A DNA stretch of 64,000 nt from Tetranychus cinnabarinus (taxonomy: Eukaryota > Arthropoda > Arachnida > Trombidiformes > Tetranychidae), in contig WHVY01000003.1 in assembly GCA_022266195.1 (NCBI GenBank), forward strand, positions 12,648,001 through 12,712,000, read 5' to 3'. Shown here in pieces: positions 12,306-24,383 of the stretch. Numbering within the stretch: position 1 is the first letter of the stretch; each line of letters begins with the position of its first letter. The translations under genes and the position numbers were made by a program. The notes beneath the pieces were generated by a model. The model searched no databases, was not told where the DNA came from, and saw only the letters and a list, made by a program, of their open reading frames with translations.

Positions 12306-13392
12306 AGCAGTACTTACCAAGGTGGCGAGGCTTGAATCGGCACTATTTGAAATTTTCAACTTGGTTATTTTATCTGATGTTGCAACAGGTATTGAACTCA
12401 GAATTCATGGGTTGATAGTTGATTAAACCCAAAATTATTATTGTAATAAATCGTAACAAATAAACAAGATGAATATTAATAAATCATAAACACATTTCCA
12501 ACATGATTTGGTTAGCTTTTCCAGATCTATAATCCGTTTATGAGGAGATGAAGATATCTTTATCGCTTATTGAGTAGCTTATCACAGCAGCAAAAAAACA
12601 AAAAATTCGCTTAGTACCTCCTTGCAATAGTTAACCACCAATTTTAAACTGGCACTTTCCTAGAAACTTATTCACTTTTTACAGGACCATCAGTACTTGA
12701 AGTTTGGCGTGATTGAACCTCAGACCCTGAATTTCTCGGTAATTTTCCAAGGTTTCTGGGAAACGTATCGATAGTGAACTGATATTTGACTCACTACCGG
12801 AAAAAGATTTTCAACTCTGAGCAAGACAGTTCGGGTGACTACACCAACAGATGGCTGCACATAAAAAAGCGAAGAAATCTTCGGGAAAAAGAGGGAAGTT
12901 GACCAAAAAAGATTGACCTTGTTTAAATAGGAGAGTTTTTTCAACTCAATCTGGATACTGATAATGGTTTAAAGTACGAAATCCGGTTATTTTCTCAGAA
13001 AATCTTATCAAACTTTCCTTCTCTGTTTCCATTTGAAACTTCAGATATCATGTTAGAAATCGACTTAAAATAACACCAAACTAAAGCATTTAAATAAACG
13101 GTACATTAATTGATTAAGATCTTAGCAATAATGGTTTGTAAGTGGATTGGATCTTATTGCGGTTAATATTTCCATGCATGTACATGTAAATGGTTTCTTG
13201 TACGCAAGATTGCAGCAGCAAACTTCAAGAAAACTGTTGTTGCTCTGTATGTAATCCATACTAGGCTTGTTTTATCAATAAAATTGATAGTGACTCATTC
13301 TTAGTTCTTCGGGTTTACCTGATCGCCATTTTGTAATCAAGTAAGGATCATCTTTTAACACTTTAGGCCTTGCTGGCCAATTGTTATCAACT
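12306..13392. other. Divergent spacer between zinc-finger gene and calsyntenin
   Basis: About 1.1 kb between divergent starts. No cadherin-like coding sequence was seen here, although a standard calsyntenin would need it upstream of 13393. The stretch 12690-12950 is less AT-rich than its surroundings and may be untranslated exon sequence. A 21-codon basic reading frame at 12851 is too short to call. Confidence 0.5.
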
Positions 13393-16300
13393 ATGGGATT
13401 ATCCATTCCGATTTCAGTGCTTTTATTTACATTTTTGGGCAATGGATTACCTGTGTTCGTTTCTGCCAAAGCTCCTCGTTTCGGAGGAGTCAAGGGCTGG
13501 AAAGAAATTCACGATAGAATTGAATACACTCCTACTTCTGGACAGAAAATTTTGTTCCCTGAAGCCGAACTTCAATTATGGAATGTACCATGTGATGTCC
13601 AAGATGTTTCTCTTCAACTTAGCTTATCTACTTCACACATAGGAAAAGGATGCGACCGAGATACATACTCTATAGAATCACAACGTAAACTTTGTGGTAA
13701 GCTTCCATCACTCATTTCTCATGCTTCGATATAATTTTCTGAAAATAATGACCTGAAATATCATTGATATATTCGCTATTTTATTTATTCAATTTGTGTA
13801 TGAAAGTGTTCTGATCCTGTTTTCTTTTCATGTATTCAATTCATCTCTTCCCCTTACTCTATCTATTTTCTTAATCCTCTTCTGACTCTTCTGTTTTCAT
13901 TTCTTTTTGGCTTTTAATACCCTTTATCCTGTTTATCTATTATCTCTATCGACTTCTTCATAGCATTTCATGCTTGTTCAGCTTTTCCATATTCTTAATC
14001 GCCGTCTTCATTTGTCTTCAACAAATTTTCAGTTTAATCTAGCATTTAGTAATTATCACGATTATTATCATCATTATTTTCGCACATTTACCAATGATAC
14101 TTTTCTCTTGATTTTTGTTTTTAAGGAGCAAATGTTGCCAGTGTTGATCTATTACCTTCGCCAGGAATCGGTGCTGAATGGACACGATATTTGCCCACTG
14201 ATGAAGGTCACGAAAGTGATAAAATCTTTGAATTTGATGGAGCATCAGTTGCTGCTATGATTCCAGAGACTGTTCTGGATCATAATCTCACCAACAAATT
14301 TTCAATTTCATTTTGGATGAAACATGAGCCCCCTGCTGATCACACCAACAAACACATCAAAGAGCACATTATATGTAATGCTGATGATCATAGTAAGTCA
14401 ATCAGATATAATTTAGTCTAATGGCAAAGTGAGACTGGCTGAAAACAAAAAAAAATCAGATTACGTTTTGTTTCAAGCACACTTATTGATACTAAATGAA
14501 TAAAACTAAATGATGATACATTTATTCTGCATTTGGTGATCACATTATAATTGATGAAAAGCATTACTTTCTAGTTGAGAGAAAATTGATGTTTTCAGAG
14601 CCAATTTATTGCACCTCACAGACCTTATTTTAGATGTCTATTTTTATTTTTCTCGTAAAATCACAATATTTTATCTATTGGATTGTAACAATCAAGTTGT
14701 CTTCGGCATTAATTTTATTTTGACATTTTATTTTTGCAGAGAAAAATCGTCATCACTATGCTCTCTTCGTCCGTAATTGTCGTCTCATTTTACTTCTTCG
14801 TCGAGAGTTCAATCAAGAGAAACGAACTATATTTCGACCCGCAGAATGGCGTTGGAAACTCGCTGAAGTTTGTGACAACAAGTGGCATCATTATGCTATA
14901 TCTGTCTCGTTCCCAGAGGTTTCTTTGTATCTTGACGGACAATTGTACAAAAACACTTCAACTAATCCAGAAATAGTCGATGATTGGCCATTGCACGCTA
15001 TGAAAGGTGTAAACACCACGCTTACTGTTGGTGCATGTTGGGAGGGAAAAGCTAACAAATTAAATTTTCACTTCCGAGGTTTTCTGGCTGGACTCAGTAT
15101 TCTTCGTGGAGCAAATGAATCGCCTAATGTGTTGAACTGTCTTCATAGATGCAAAGAAGGCTTAGAGTTGCCTCCATCAGACTCTCTTGACTCAGGCACA
15201 AGTGTATCCATCAATACTCAAGGATCAGAAATACTAATAGAAGGAAAGGATGCAATTGATGTTGAAGATATGCTCTCTCAAGTTTCTTACATTAACACCC
15301 GAGAATACCCAACTCCTGGTCGTCGTAGTTTACGATTATCGACTTCAATAAGGTATGAATTGATTTATAATTTTATTAAATATTTATTTGCAAACTGAAT
15401 GTTTTTATCCATATGAGTATCATGTAGGGGATTTCAGGTAAATTTTAACGGGTTGATATATCATACTTATTACATGGTTTTGTTAAAATCCTATTGTTTT
15501 GATTGTAAAATTGTCAGCATCGGATGTTTTAGATGATCAAGGTTGTGAAACTAAATATTTGGACATTACATTCCATTGATTGGAGCAATAAATTATTGCC
15601 AACTTTCAGATTTGATTTGACTTAGAACCTCGCATTGGTCGATTTTCATTAATCATTATTTCTATTTTTTTCTCCCCTCCAGATGTTCTAATGGTAAATC
15701 ATTGAAGGTTCCCAGTGTAGACTCTTACATAATGGTGTTGCCACCAAAACAGCCACTTATAAGTCTAAATGGAACTCCTAATCTGGCTCGCGAATACGAA
15801 GCTTTTGTTCAAGGAATTGAACTTTTCTCAACAGTTTCCATTCTTATTAATCATGAAATCGAAGTTGAAGATGACGAAGATAATAATGTTAATCCTGATG
15901 ACATTGGAGACTTATCTTCTGAAGATTCATCCAAACCAACTAAGGAAGTATCTAAACTTGCTAATGTACACAAGTTGGATACTTGTTCGATTCAAGTTTA
16001 TCCACCTCTTAATCCAGATCATGAATATTTTCGACTCCCGAATAATTTCATGAATCATCTTGGAGTTAGATTCACAGAGTCAAAGGATGGAATTGTTATT
16101 AACGGTCAGTAATCCATTCTTAAATGTTTAATTTACATAATGTAAATCGTTTCACTGCTTATATTACCAATCTATCTAAACTTTTCAAACTAATTTTGAA
16201 TGACAGTTTTACAAGTGAATAATGGCTAAAAATGGCTTCTAGTGAGACTGTCTCAGTGAAGAATTAGTGTTTTTATCGATCTCCTTGTGTCATTGACATT

Positions 16301-19300
16301 TTCTTAACGAAGAATTGTTAGTTTTTTGTGGTTAGTGATGGTCATTACTTTTATTAAACTGTAATTCACAGGTTCGTTTCAACCCTGCTAGAAGAATGTA
16401 ATAAATTAGAATGCTATTTATATAAATAATTATGAAAAATAATAGTGAGGTAAAATGAGCTTTTTAATGAGCTTCCTGGTTACCTTTATAACAATCAATG
16501 AGAGTGAATGAACCAGACAGCTGAAAGACAAGATGAATGGTTAATTATACGCTAATATGATTTCAATTTTATCGGGCATCTCTTATTGTGTACCGATCAA
16601 AGAATCTGCTAATGAACAAAAATTTTGATAAACTTGTATTAGTTTTCTTGTATGCATTTTGACTGCCTTTTTTAGTGCCTAATATTACTTTTAGCCAATA
16701 GAATGCCAGGAAAGAATTTTTTTCTCATTCCACTTGTTCGAATGTAGATTTAGCTGTCACATGTAGCTGAATGCTCATTTCATTTTGAATATATCTTGAC
16801 TATTGTCCATCATGTTGCATTAATTATCTATTTATTTTTTTAATTAAACTGTCTGTTGATACTTTGTCACTTTTCTGGACAAAAGAGATTTACTGAGATT
16901 AGAAATCGGTTTATATGTGAATAAGTCAAAAGCATCATGTAGATATTGAAACGTAGTTTCTTTTTGATTTTATTTAATCTTCCCTAGTTTTGAGTAGATT
17001 CACGTAACAGTATTTTGCGCAATTCTAAGCCATACTTGGAGATTGATTCATTTCAATTTTGACTAATTTATCACTCGATATCACCCAGAAATAAACTTTG
17101 TATTCTCATATCGATTCCTTTATGGCGAAGATGAATTTTCATTCATGATTAACGCATTTCAATTTGAATAGATTGGATTGAATCTTTAAGACCTTTATTT
17201 TGCATGTTTAGATGTTTTACCTCAAAAGTCGTTTACTCTTTTTTGTGGCAAATATGAATGTGAGAAGATGAGATTATATCGTTGTTGCTATACATTTTTC
17301 ATTTCGATTCATATCTTTTTTAACTCATGATTAATTTGTTCGTTACTCCAATGGAAATGTTTTTTTCTGTTTTATACATATTTGATTGCAATAAAATAAG
17401 CTTCATAAGCCTAGCCTTAAGGAAAAAGCATCATTCTGCATTTTAATTCTGAAACCAGTAAACAAAGAATTTACTTGTGTCTCCATGTTGATCTAATAAT
17501 TATTTAGATTTCATTCTTATAGTCTTATTATAATTATTATTAACATTTCCGCCTAAACTATTTTAATACATATTTTCAACCTTTATCATTTTCTCCAGGT
17601 AATTATAATTATTTTGTTAATGTGATGTGCTTTCCAAGATTGTTCATTACATGTTGTTTATGCTTTTAACCTTCATTCTCTAAACTTGGTTATTGTTTCC
17701 CATTTAATTTGATTTAATTATTTTCCTCAAATACTGTTATGATAATTTTTTCTCATGGTAGCTCATATAAATTGATGATGAGTTGATTCTTAATTTCATA
17801 AATCGTCTCTGAAAAATTTGATATAACTTCCTCTTCCATCTACATTAATGAGAATCTGTATATTCAACAGAATGCAGATTGTTAAGGCTTCTGTTTTGTT
17901 ATTAACTTTAAGGTCTTTCCTTTTTCAGAGCTATTTCCTTTAACCTGTAACAGACGATCGATCAAACTGTTTTCATATTATTAGCAATCCTTATACACTG
18001 TTATCATGATTTAATTGAATGGCAACGGATTTTCATCACAGATCTAGTTTCTTTTCTTACCTTGTTTTCTGTATCTAACCTTACATTTGTTTCTTTTTCT
18101 CTTCATCATCATCTTCTTCTTTGCCTTCTTCTGACTCTTTTGACTTTTGTAGTTGTATCTGTATTTTGCATCTTAAAATGTTAATTCATTGAAGAAACGA
18201 GAGAGAGAGAGAGAAAGAAACTTGAATCGGCTTTTCAGCTGAACCATTGGTTCTGCATTGAATTGTGATTCCAGTCGGACGAATTGCATTCTCATTCTTT
18301 ATTCATTTCTTCAGAACATTCATCCCTTTTTGATTATATTTGTATATTTTATTCATCTCATTTCCATATCCTTAAACTCGAGTCTTCTCCATAAATTGTT
18401 ATCTTTAACAATATAACTCACTAATAATTGTCGGATGATCATTTGAAAGTCCTTTTCTTACCATGTTCGTTTCATTCTGTTTCACATATCTCAGCAAAAG
18501 AATCTGAAACCATCAGTTATATAGATAGATAAATGCAATTTCCAACACCAATTCAATCCATTGTATAATGCAATAGTAATGGTTTCATTTTTGCACAAGT
18601 AATCCAACAATCACAGCAACAAAAGCGACAACATGAACAACAATAACAATAACAGCAACAGCAACAACAACTGTAACTGTAACTGTAGTGATAGTAACAA
18701 CATCATCTAAAGCAATGTTAGCAGCTCTCATCCAATAACACTGATATGTCATATTTGGAGTCAAAAATACACTTAACCTATTAATATAAAATTATTTCAT
18801 TTTCATCACCTTTTTACCTTTTCCAATGTTCATTTTCCTCTCATTTTAAGTTGAATCAAAAGTGTGCAAAAATTTGACTCTATTATTTATGTAATAATAA
18901 CTTTGAAATTGGTTCATACTTGCTATTTGTCTTACCTTTATGCCTTTCCTTGTATTTTAATAGAATACATAAATTGTATAACATCTCAGGTTTTCATTGA
19001 TTTTTGTTTGTCATGCGAATTAGTTATTTCATGTTTTCTGTTCTTGTAACTTTCATTTTTGGGTGTGATTAAAGTATAAAAAAGGTCCCTCCTCATAAGA
19101 AAAATACTATCCCAGATGGCACCTGAATTCATCTTTACCCTTTTATTGTTAAACATACAATTTTTTCCTCCCTTTTTTGGACAGCCTCAAATCAACTCAT
19201 GAAATTTTTTATGCAAACTTGCAAAATTGATTGAATTGATACTTGCATCTCTCAAATGCTATGGATTCATTGAAAATGCACAAATCTATAACTCAAATTA

Positions 19301-22300
19301 CGAATCTCCTAGCAACTACTTAATTTTCTAATGAACAAAATTTGCATTATTGCAATTCGTTTAAAAATGAATTTTAAAAATTATAGTCAAAATCAGATGT
19401 TGTGCTCTGAGATAGCCTCAGAGGATAACATGGATCAAGTGAATTTGATTTGATATATTAGGTTGTAAACAAAGTTCTGATACTCTCAATACAGCTCAAT
19501 CTAAAATATCATTAAATTGTTAGAATTAAGTTTGATTTTTTGTTTTTAATATCAATAATTAAAGCAACTCTAAGCTTTAATTCAAATCAATTTTTATCAC
19601 TAAAAAGGTTGATTAACGCACTTAAATTTTAATTCAATCAACTCGTAATTTTTTTTATTTTCATCAATCAAGTTTAATTATTCATTTTGATCGGAAAATA
19701 ATCGAATATCGAATCAAAATTAGTATCAATCCAAACCTTGAAATCTAGATAATTCATCCAATGATTTACAATTTTTCAATCATTAGCATTCTTTAATTAT
19801 TCATGAAAAATCAAAATTCGATTTAACATTGAATTCTCATAGAAGAGATTTTTGCGCATTTTCGATAAAAATCACATAAGAAAGTCCCATAGAAAATTGT
19901 CGGAAAATCGGCTTTAAAACTGGTAATTAATCAAATTAATTGGACAATGCTAGTGATTAAAGTGCACATTTTTTTACAATAAATTCTTTGGATTTTAAGC
20001 TTCAGATTGATGAAAATTTCTCTTCGATATTCGATCATTTAATAATCAAATTCATTGATTAAATTTAATTGTTGAAAAATGCCAAAAAAGGATGAACTGA
20101 TTAAATTGTGATTTGAGTGCATTATTTAATTTTTTTACCGTTAAATGAGTTTAAATGATAGCTAAGATCTCACTTTATTGTTGTTATAAAAATCAAAGAA
20201 ATAAAATTAATTTTCGCAATTAAACAATCATTTTGAATTAAGAGTGTATCAAAAGTATCAGAACTTTGTTTACAACCTAATAAAAGATGGCATCCATTGT
20301 CTCACAGATTGAAACAGAATCATATTCATTTATTTCTGCTCGGTACTTTGACTGTCATTATAATTTAACTTTAATGTAAACTTTTTCCTCTTCTAACGAG
20401 TAAACAATTTTCCTCTCGATTGTCTTCATTATTTCAAACTTTTCTCTTCTCTTTTCTCTCCTTTGAACATGATTTCTGTTTATCTTCTTTTATATCTTTC
20501 ATTGTTTGCTAGCTTATGTTGACATTTAAAGAAAGGAAAATGAGAGACTTGTTGACATGCTATTGTACGTAATCTTGTTTTCAGGACTAACTCTAGCATC
20601 ACTTTAGTTTTATATATTCACAAATAATCATACACTCCCATTACCATTAAAATCAGTAGCAGCATCCTCCTCTTACATATATTTTTTACCATTTTTCATC
20701 GTGTCTTCAAGTACATCCCATTGAGCTAGATAATAATAAACAATATGACTGCTAGCTTTTAATAATCATGGCATTAAATTGAAACATAAAACAAAAGTAA
20801 CAAAAATAGCTAACATGTCACAGAAAAAGTAATTTACTTAGCAGAATCAAGTGAAATAGCCACGAGACTTTGTCTCTTCATGCATTTGCCAATTGAATAC
20901 AGCATTGGAAATAACATGTTTTAATCAATCAGAATTTATTTCACCACTTGAATGGTGTAAAAGATGGCACAACACACTTTTCACGACTATTTTGTTCTGA
21001 CTTTCATGAAGAAATCAAGTCGAAGCACGTTTGTCTTGCTTCTTGAATCTTTGATGATCATGAAAGTGTTCAACTAATTCTTGTCTTTTTTTGGATGATT
21101 TCATCTCTCAATCAATTCTTGCAATTTTAGAACCAGAGGCATTTTTTGAAAAATGGGAACAAGAAACAAAGAATAAATAGTGAAAAGAAAAATGATGATA
21201 CTGACCTATTCATTTCTATTTCAACTCAAATCGACAAATCTTTCTTTTCATATTAAACTTATTTACTCGTTAGATCTAACCTAGAAACTAGAAAACGACA
21301 TCGATTTCTCCACCCAAAACCTGAGTCATCTTTGTCCACTGACCATTGTGGTCATCTATTCTCTCATTTTTCTACTTCCTTTTTATTTTCTTTTTCTGCT
21401 TCGTCTCTCTCTCTTGTTCGAATTGTTCACGCAAACCAAGATTCAAGATAACCTTTCTTTTAAAGAAACGAGAAAAGCCTTCATCTTGCTCTTTTACCTT
21501 TTCTCTTATTCATTATCCGAAGATGATGAACCTACAAATTTTCTGAACTCCACTGAGACCAAATGCCTGATGCACTAATTAGATATCATTGGCTCAAATA
21601 ACTTATAGTTTAATGACTTGGATAAGCCAAAGTGGAATGATAAGGAATAGAATTATCAAAGTTAATTGAGAGTATAGCCGTTTAAAGCAATGCTCCTGAA
21701 AGGTTACTTCACTATTAAACATTCCCTTCAGAGTGTAAACTGTTACATTTGAATGGATTAAAGGTGTCAATTTTATCTCAATCATTCACTCGCCTTCTTC
21801 CACTCATTGAAATATTTCCACTCGAAACAATAGTCTATTGCTTATTGCTTTATTCAACATCCATTGTGACTTGGATTTTTGTTGAATTTTTATGGACGCA
21901 TGTCCGTTATAACTCAGGCCAATTATTATGCAAACACTTGCAAACTTATAAATTATTATTGCAATCATTAATCATCTTAATTGCTGTTAATCTTAGTTTT
22001 GATTTCATGTTTGCATCTAAAGTCAAAGTTTATTTTCTCCTTTTCCCAATGCTGATTAATCGATACATTGTTGTAAATGTTATTGATCAGACATAAGGAT
22101 AGTGATTCAATTAATTGAGTTGAATGATAAACTAATGATGTTGATGTCAAATAACGAGGATAATTCAATCTTTTGTCTAATCCTTTGTTGTTTGTCCTTC
22201 CTTTGTTTTAAAAAAAGTTTGACTCGTCAAATATCAAGATTAAATTGAACTGAATCAAAATTGATTATTTTGCTTGTAGGAACACTGAGCGTAAACCCAC

Positions 22301-24383
22301 TCAGCTGAAGAGACTGGAGAGTCTCCATCGAGTCAATGTAGATCAATGTTTAAATCGAGTTAAAGCGGAAACTTGTCAGTTAATTATCAATGTTTCTATG
22401 GTTTCCTATGACATTTAAAGGATGATCAGGATTAAAATTTTGTAATCACTTTGTGAAGAGTTATCAACAATCTAAATCTATAAACCTTGGAATTTAGTGA
22501 TTATCTTCTTATCAAGTAGATTGAGAGAAATAAATACACTTTTCCTGTAACCATTAAAGAAAAGGCTTTACTTTGAGTCATCAGCTGGTTGATTTACTCA
22601 AGCTCAATATCTTGCTCTGAACATAATTCAATTTTTTAATGTTACAGTTTCTCTCTTCAACTTGAATCGTTTTTTTGCAGTTAAATCGATTAATTTCTCA
22701 GCTCATTGATTTGATAAATTCTTGTATTTTGAATTGATATTTCGTTTATATTAGATTGGCCAAACATTGTCAAGCTGTGAAAATTGGTTTATTGATATTC
22801 TGAGGTGACTAATTGAATGCTGAATAAAAAATAAATGATCTTTCATCTTTTCGAAAAACAACTTTCTTTTTTCATTTTACTCATTCAGCCTAATAAACAA
22901 TAAGTTGATTGAATTTTATTGAAAATCTCTTTTCATCTGATGAAATTCTTATATTTTTATTCTTTTTCAGACAACTTTTTCATCTTTTATATTTGATAAA
23001 TTCTCTCTTCGTGTTCTTCTATTAACCTCTGAATTACTTTTAGATATTTTCTATTGTTAGTGATTTTTAGTTGGTCATGCTCTAGAATTGCTTTCATGAC
23101 TAGAGTTGTTGCTGGATGTCATTATTATATACTTCTAATGAAGATAATTCATGAAAGATTTCGTAATACTGTTACATGAAATGGCCAATTAGTTTGAGAT
23201 TCTCTCTTTTCTGTATAATTTCTTATCCGTCCTAATAAATCATAGAGTTTAAGCCTCGAATTGATTGAAATCAATAGTTATTAAAGCAAATTTCCTTCAC
23301 TAACATCAAGTCAAATGATTCCTTTTTCTAATTCTCATTTTGCAATTTATTAATAATTTGATTTATACGCATTTCTAATCAACAGGAGCCGACACTGTTC
23401 ATAATTATCAAACCATACTTCGAGAGATCGTTTACTTCAACCATAAACCAGCCTACTATTTGAATAGAGCCTTCAAACTGACTTGTTCAGAGTTAAATGG
23501 CCGTTTCATTTCAAACGACTACTTTCAAACATTAACTGTAATCCATCCTAAAGTTGATCCTTCAAACTTGACTGGATCCACAAGTCAAGGCTTTAAATCT
23601 GAAGCAAGTTCTGACGTTGTAAGTGGTTTAAATAACAATGACGGATCTTCGAGGCACAATGAGGCTGATAACAAGATGAACATGATGGTTAATGATGGCC
23701 ATGGACGTGAAGATCGACCAGGCATTGTGGCAGCTCATGCTCAAGTTCATCAGCAACAAGTTGAACTAAAGGATTCCAAGTTGAAATCAAATGGATTCCG
23801 GGATTCACTTGAATCTAGTGAAATCTTTGCAAGAACCACTGCAAGTGAGTAAACTCATTTTGCTTTTGTAAACGTTTGTTATAACTTATTGTTGTCCCTT
23901 TATCGTTTAAACTTTACCACTATCATAGTGAAATCTCGATTGTCACCCATCGTTGTAGGTCATGCAGTAACCGTTATTATCGTGGTATGCGTTGGTTTCT
24001 TAGTCTTCATGATTGTCCTTGGAGTTATTCGGATAAGAGCTGCACATTCTAGGCCTAGTGAAACGAGAGATGAAGAACAAGAAATGGCCTGGGATGATAC
24101 CTCACTTACCATAACTGTAAACCCTTTAGATGTAAGTTTTAGTCTGTGAACTTTATCGATTTTGATTTGGTTAAATGTATCTAACAATTACAATTCTTTA
24201 TCTTTTTTCTAGCAAATTGAACAAGAACAGGGAAGTTTACCAATCCAAGAGGACGATGATGATTCTGACAGTTCAGATGATGGCAGTAGCTATCGGGACG
24301 ATGGTGAAAGTTCAGAGGATGAAGTAGAAAAAACTAAAACTCGCCGAGAATTGGAATGGGATGATTCAACCTTAACTTTTTAG
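13393..24383 (+). CDS. Clstn: Calsyntenin (LamG/transmembrane part, no cadherin repeats seen)
   Basis: Neuronal type I membrane protein; family members tether vesicles to kinesin light chain and act at synapses. Exons: 13393-13696, 14126-14392, 14740-15352, 15683-16104, 23386-23844, 23929-24131, 24213-24383; they join in frame to 812 residues. Visible in order: HIGKGCDRDTYS and RKLCG before the LamG-type domain; LPTDEGHESDKIFEFDG; FSISFWMKH; CRLILLLRREF; EVCDNKWHHYAISV; TLTVGACWEG; GLSILRG; CLHRCKEGLEL; the family block FKLTCSELNGRFISND; a membrane helix (about 700-722); then two kinesin-light-chain-binding WDD motifs (AWDDTSLTITVNPL, and ELEWDDSTLTF at the C-terminus) around an acidic tail. 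Known calsyntenins carry two cadherin repeats ahead of this region and none were found. The chosen ATG gives a signal-peptide-like N-terminus (MGLSIPISVLLFTFLG, cleavage after VSA). If instead there is an acceptor near 13470, this is a 3' partial gene. Confidence 0.9.
18199..18216. repeat. GA dinucleotide microsatellite
   Basis: A run of about nine GA units inside calsyntenin intron 4, ending in AAAG-rich sequence. Confidence 0.85.
18604..18690. repeat. Imperfect CAA/CAG trinucleotide tract
   Basis: Purine-interrupted CAA, CAG and AAT triplets over about 85 bp, passing into three copies of the hexamer CTGTAA. It lies in an intron, so the triplets are not evidence of coding. Confidence 0.8.
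19458..20280. mobile_element. Foldback miniature element with TA duplication
   Basis: The two ends are perfect 27-bp inverted repeats that begin TTAGGTTGTAAACAAAGTTC. Both are flanked by TA (19456-19457 and 20281-20282), as for mariner/Tc1-type insertion. The similarity continues inwards, since the left half and the reverse complement of the right half align imperfectly over several hundred bases (for example the shared ATCGAATATCGAA near 19702 and 20026). The whole 823 bp could therefore fold as one long hairpin. There is no coding capacity, so it is non-autonomous. Confidence 0.85.

Larger units (their letters stand above)
16105..23385 (+). other. 7.3-kb intron 4 of calsyntenin
   Basis: GTCAGT donor at 16105 and AACAG acceptor ending at 23385; the flanking codons rejoin in phase 1. 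It is much longer than the gene's other introns (81-429 bp). Contents: simple repeats near 18.2 and 18.6 kb, a foldback element at 19458-20280, and otherwise AT-rich DNA with no convincing nested gene. A short, less AT-rich stretch at 22281-22420 has an acceptor-like start and an open frame. Confidence 0.85.

Noticed and set aside
12851..12916. 21-codon basic frame starting MAAHKKAKK
   Set aside because: Too short, ends without a usable donor, and has no recognisable family. Possibly chance in a less AT-rich stretch.
21346..22168. Several 60-115 codon frames in calsyntenin intron 4
   Set aside because: Hydrophobic, Phe/Leu-rich translations of AT-rich DNA on both strands at once, with no splice or start context.
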